Shown here: positions 14,225 to 14,364 of the stretch, in pieces
Numbering within the stretch: position 1 is the first letter of the stretch
Layout of the letters: each line of letters starts with the position of its first letter
NCBI GenBank assembly: GCA_014904985.1
Contig: MU128948.1
Coordinates: 6,061 to 20,424 of the forward strand
DNA from: Hydnum rufescens UP504
Taxonomy: Eukaryota; Basidiomycota; Agaricomycetes; Cantharellales; Hydnaceae
Direction: 5' to 3'
Length of the DNA stretch: 14,364 bases
Made by a program: the position numbers and the translations under genes
Notes under the pieces: model-generated
Told to the model about the DNA's origin: nothing
What the model saw: the letters and a program-made list of their open reading frames with translations, nothing else
The model's database searches: none

Positions 14225-14364
14225 TTGTGTCTTGGAGTTCCACAGTCTTGCATCATGGGTCCCCATTCCCGGGTTTTGTCTGGTGGGTGTCTCTTGCCAG
14301 TCATCATTGGCGGGCTTCATTTGGCATTTGCTTGGCCGGTCATGGTGTCATTTTCCCAGGGGTG

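Overview
The window looks like repeat-rich, accessory nuclear DNA of a filamentous fungus, most likely a basidiomycete (Agaricomycetes-like). The basis is a pogo/Fot1-type DDE transposase with a 54-nt intron, a gypsy-type Gag with a CCHC zinc knuckle, TGTCAG...CTGACA LTRs, and many short GT...CTAAC...AG intron-like segments. I see no intact host gene, tRNA, rRNA or CRISPR array. The organism assignment is inference.

Layout. 1-449 is one large near-perfect palindrome (fold-back/MITE-like). 451-6301 is an array of a recurring unit that I do not recognise from any named family. Each unit is a C/A-rich, T-poor exon-like stretch ending in a GC-rich hairpin (hairpin A, core ACCACACACCCGC / GCGGGTGTGTGGT). 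A 5' splice-site-like AAG|GTRAGT follows 5-11 nt later, then a second hairpin inside the intron (hairpin B, GCAAAAAGAGCAGC / GCTGCTCTTTTTGC), a CTAAC-type branch point and a TAG/CAG acceptor. Eleven copies have complete donor-to-acceptor introns of 91-117 nt (nine on +, two on -). Others have lost a donor, an acceptor or the whole intron. Blocks of the array begin with a shared leader (451 and 2327) and end with a shared tail carrying a third hairpin (hairpin C, 2211, 4921, 6225). Part of the array (about 1050-2285) is duplicated at 5340-6301. A further unit lies at 7877-8290, and an inverted copy of the array's 3' part enters from the right edge on the minus strand (14364 to 13299).

The rest is transposon debris. 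A minus-strand gypsy gag fragment (6302-7202) is fused to an array tail. A solo LTR lies at 7208-7876 without matching target duplication. A copia-like LTR remnant starts at 8467. A pogo-type transposase pseudogene (12168 to 9224, minus) is interrupted by a related solo LTR (10323-10959) with a 5-bp CTAGG target duplication, and also carries two in-frame TGA codons and one frameshift. 12169-13298 holds no gene I can support.

The candidate undescribed system is the hairpin-intron array. Paired changes in both arms of hairpins A and B across copies suggest that the structures, not just the sequences, are kept. Whether it is a spliced noncoding RNA, a family of intron-generating (introner-like) elements, or a non-autonomous repeat with incidental splice signals cannot be settled from sequence alone.
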